From Clavulina sp. PMI_390 (lineage: Eukaryota > Basidiomycota > Agaricomycetes > Cantharellales > Hydnaceae), in NCBI GenBank assembly GCA_015039315.1, contig WIDE01000108.1, forward strand, positions 75,424 through 110,612: a DNA stretch of 35,189 nt. Reading direction: 5' to 3'. The position numbers were made by a program, and so were the translations under genes. The notes beneath the pieces are model-generated. The model was not told the DNA's origin, made no database searches, and saw nothing but the letters and a program-made list of their open reading frames with translations. Below are positions 33,899 to 35,189 of the stretch, piece by piece; positions within the stretch are counted from its first letter, which is position 1, and each line of letters opens with the position of its first letter.

Positions 33899-35189
33899 AG
33901 GGGCCGGAAACTAGTCATGATAATTAAGAGGGGGAAGCAGCGATCGCACATCTGAATGTGAACCTACCATCCAGGATTGGAACCGTTCAAAGATATTTGA
34001 TACCGGGACGAGTGATTTCTGCGAGAGGGCTGCAGATTGGCGAGGTAAAGCCGTGCCCGCCATGGAGCGCCAGCTTGTTGATCCTTCAGATGTGTAACGT
34101 AGAGCAAGGGAACATCAGATTTCATCGGTAGCGGCGGCAAGCGCCAAGACCCCGCTGTGTTGAGACATCCAACCCAAGACCAACACCGAACTCACCGCCG
34201 CAATACATGTGCTTGTATGTGCCTTCTATCTGTCGTTCCCGAGATTCTGCTTTGGAGTCGCGGCAGTCCGTCAAGGTCTCATTGTAGCTCGTAAAGTATA
34301 TAGCTATAAGCACTGTGAGAACCAAACAGGCGTAAAAATCGCGGAAACCGCACGATTTAATCGGAAGTCTTACAAAATATAGGACTTCGTCGCGGAATAT
34401 ACGATTCTTGGTCAAAGAGTTACCATAAAGGACCAGCAAAGCGATCAAACATGTATGATTTTCTCGCACAAGATGCACAATTAACTATTTCATGGAAGAC
34501 TAAATCTGGTATTGCGTATAAGGAGAAGGCCTTGCGGTCCAACTGGAGGACTTTGATGAGTTATTGCTAGATGAATAATCTATCATGTCATAGCCTTATA
34601 ATTGTAGAAGGACGTTTACACCACTTTTCTCTAAACACGGTTTTCTGAATATGTAGGCATAAATCAGAAGAGACCGCGTATGTCTTAGATTTGAACCCAC
34701 GACGAGTGCGTTATTAGGACGCTTGATATGACCTTAACATGTAGAATAGGCTGTTGTTTACAACGACGGAAGCGTCGGCTGCAACAAGAGTTAGCAGATG
34801 CGAACGCGCGCAGGTCTGCATGGCCTCAGAAATATCCGGTCACATGCAATGGATCCCGATCCTGATTCCAGTTTCGATGCCATATCTCTTCGTACAAAGC
34901 ACAGGCATGTATTAGCAATGCGGCGGGGTTTTTTCAGCTTTCACCGTCGCCGTGTTTCCGCCATTCTTCCCCACCTGCGCACAGTGCCAGGATTTTAATC
35001 AGGGATTGTTTTCATGCATTCAGTCGCGCAGTGGGATGAAAAAGATCAATACCATGACTTTTTCCTCTGTATTTCTACTAGCCAAAAGTCCCCGCAAATA
35101 CTCTTGTTGCGTGCACACATCCATGCACTTAGCTCCACACTAATGAGAATAATTTGCACAAAAACTCTTTATACCGTATCAGCTGTGCA
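33899..35189. other. upstream region of the tandem kinase gene; no gene supported
   Basis: The first few hundred bases should carry the kinase promoter. A 22-nt motif at 34124-34145 is shared with the upstream side of the F-box fragment at 27906 (see findings). A minus-strand frame at 34122-34478 contains a hydrophobic stretch (YACLVLTVLIAIYF) but has no ATG and no splice support. Around 34680-34730 the minus strand resembles the 3' half of a tRNA. To the right end nothing further is recognised. Confidence 0.45.
34680..34732 (-). other. tRNA-like fragment (3' half, Ile-like loop), degenerate
   Basis: The minus strand reads 'agcgtcctaataacgc', then 'gtgggttcaaatct', which resembles the anticodon arm of tRNA-Ile(AAU) followed by a box-B/T-arm. 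The T-stem does not pair, the acceptor stem is absent and no D-arm or box A is seen. It is at best a tRNA pseudogene or the tRNA-derived part of a SINE. Confidence 0.2.

Noticed and set aside
34122..34478. Minus-strand frame with a hydrophobic segment
   Set aside because: It begins at GTG rather than ATG, has no recognisable domain, and overlaps the shared 22-nt motif. Not supported as a gene.
34680..34732. Functional tRNA-Ile
   Set aside because: Only the anticodon loop and a box-B-like string fit. T-stem pairing, acceptor stem, D-arm and box A are missing.

Overview
The window looks like nuclear DNA of a mushroom-forming basidiomycete (Agaricomycetes). The evidence is the many short GT-AG introns (about 44-195 nt), the expanded family of F-box proteins with a 'RIPxEIxSYxLEL' signature, tyrosine-kinase-like (TKL) kinases of the fungal type, and Thr-rich secreted proteins. 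The order and genus cannot be fixed from sequence alone. All exon models below were derived by hand: splice sites were chosen so that frames join exactly and family motifs are restored.

Layout. 0.8-1.2 kb: a doubtful small minus-strand gene. 1.3-2.25 kb (-): a coiled-coil protein with a C-terminal membrane anchor, head-to-head with 2.35-5.6 kb (+): the SNF1/AMPK alpha kinase (11 exons). 6.4-7.8 kb (-): nucleoporin NUP53/NUP35. 8.3-18.6 kb: an accessory block with four related minus-strand F-box genes or remnants (one complete, one with a broken first exon, two pseudogenes) and one plus-strand TKL-type kinase with a membrane segment and an unrecognised C-terminal region. 19.1-20.6 kb (+): a class I PLP-dependent aminotransferase containing a 15-nt microexon. 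20.8-23.2 kb (-): a secreted three-module Thr-rich protein. 24.3-26.7 kb (+): a different F-box protein. 27.1-27.9 kb (-): a short, probably internally deleted F-box gene. 28.0-30.8 kb: gene-empty, with a 93/89-bp inverted repeat and a purine-rich tract. 30.8-33.9 kb (-): two TKL kinase units, one behind the other, whose exons join in frame into one 837-aa gene. 33.9-35.2 kb: no supported gene.

The most interesting item is the 30.8-33.9 kb locus. The upstream unit has lost the catalytic Asp of the HRD-type motif (HGG), the following Asn and the glycine loop, so it is a pseudokinase. The downstream unit keeps HGD, Asn and DFG. This is the JAK-like or plant tandem-kinase-like pseudokinase-kinase layout. 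The solitary kinase at 10.3-12.3 kb shares the intron positions. All three units carry Arg where the ATP-binding Lys of the VAIK motif is expected.

The conserved genes (SNF1, NUP53, aminotransferase) are ordinary housekeeping genes. The F-box and kinase genes look like a rapidly turning-over accessory set with duplications, internal deletions and stop codons.
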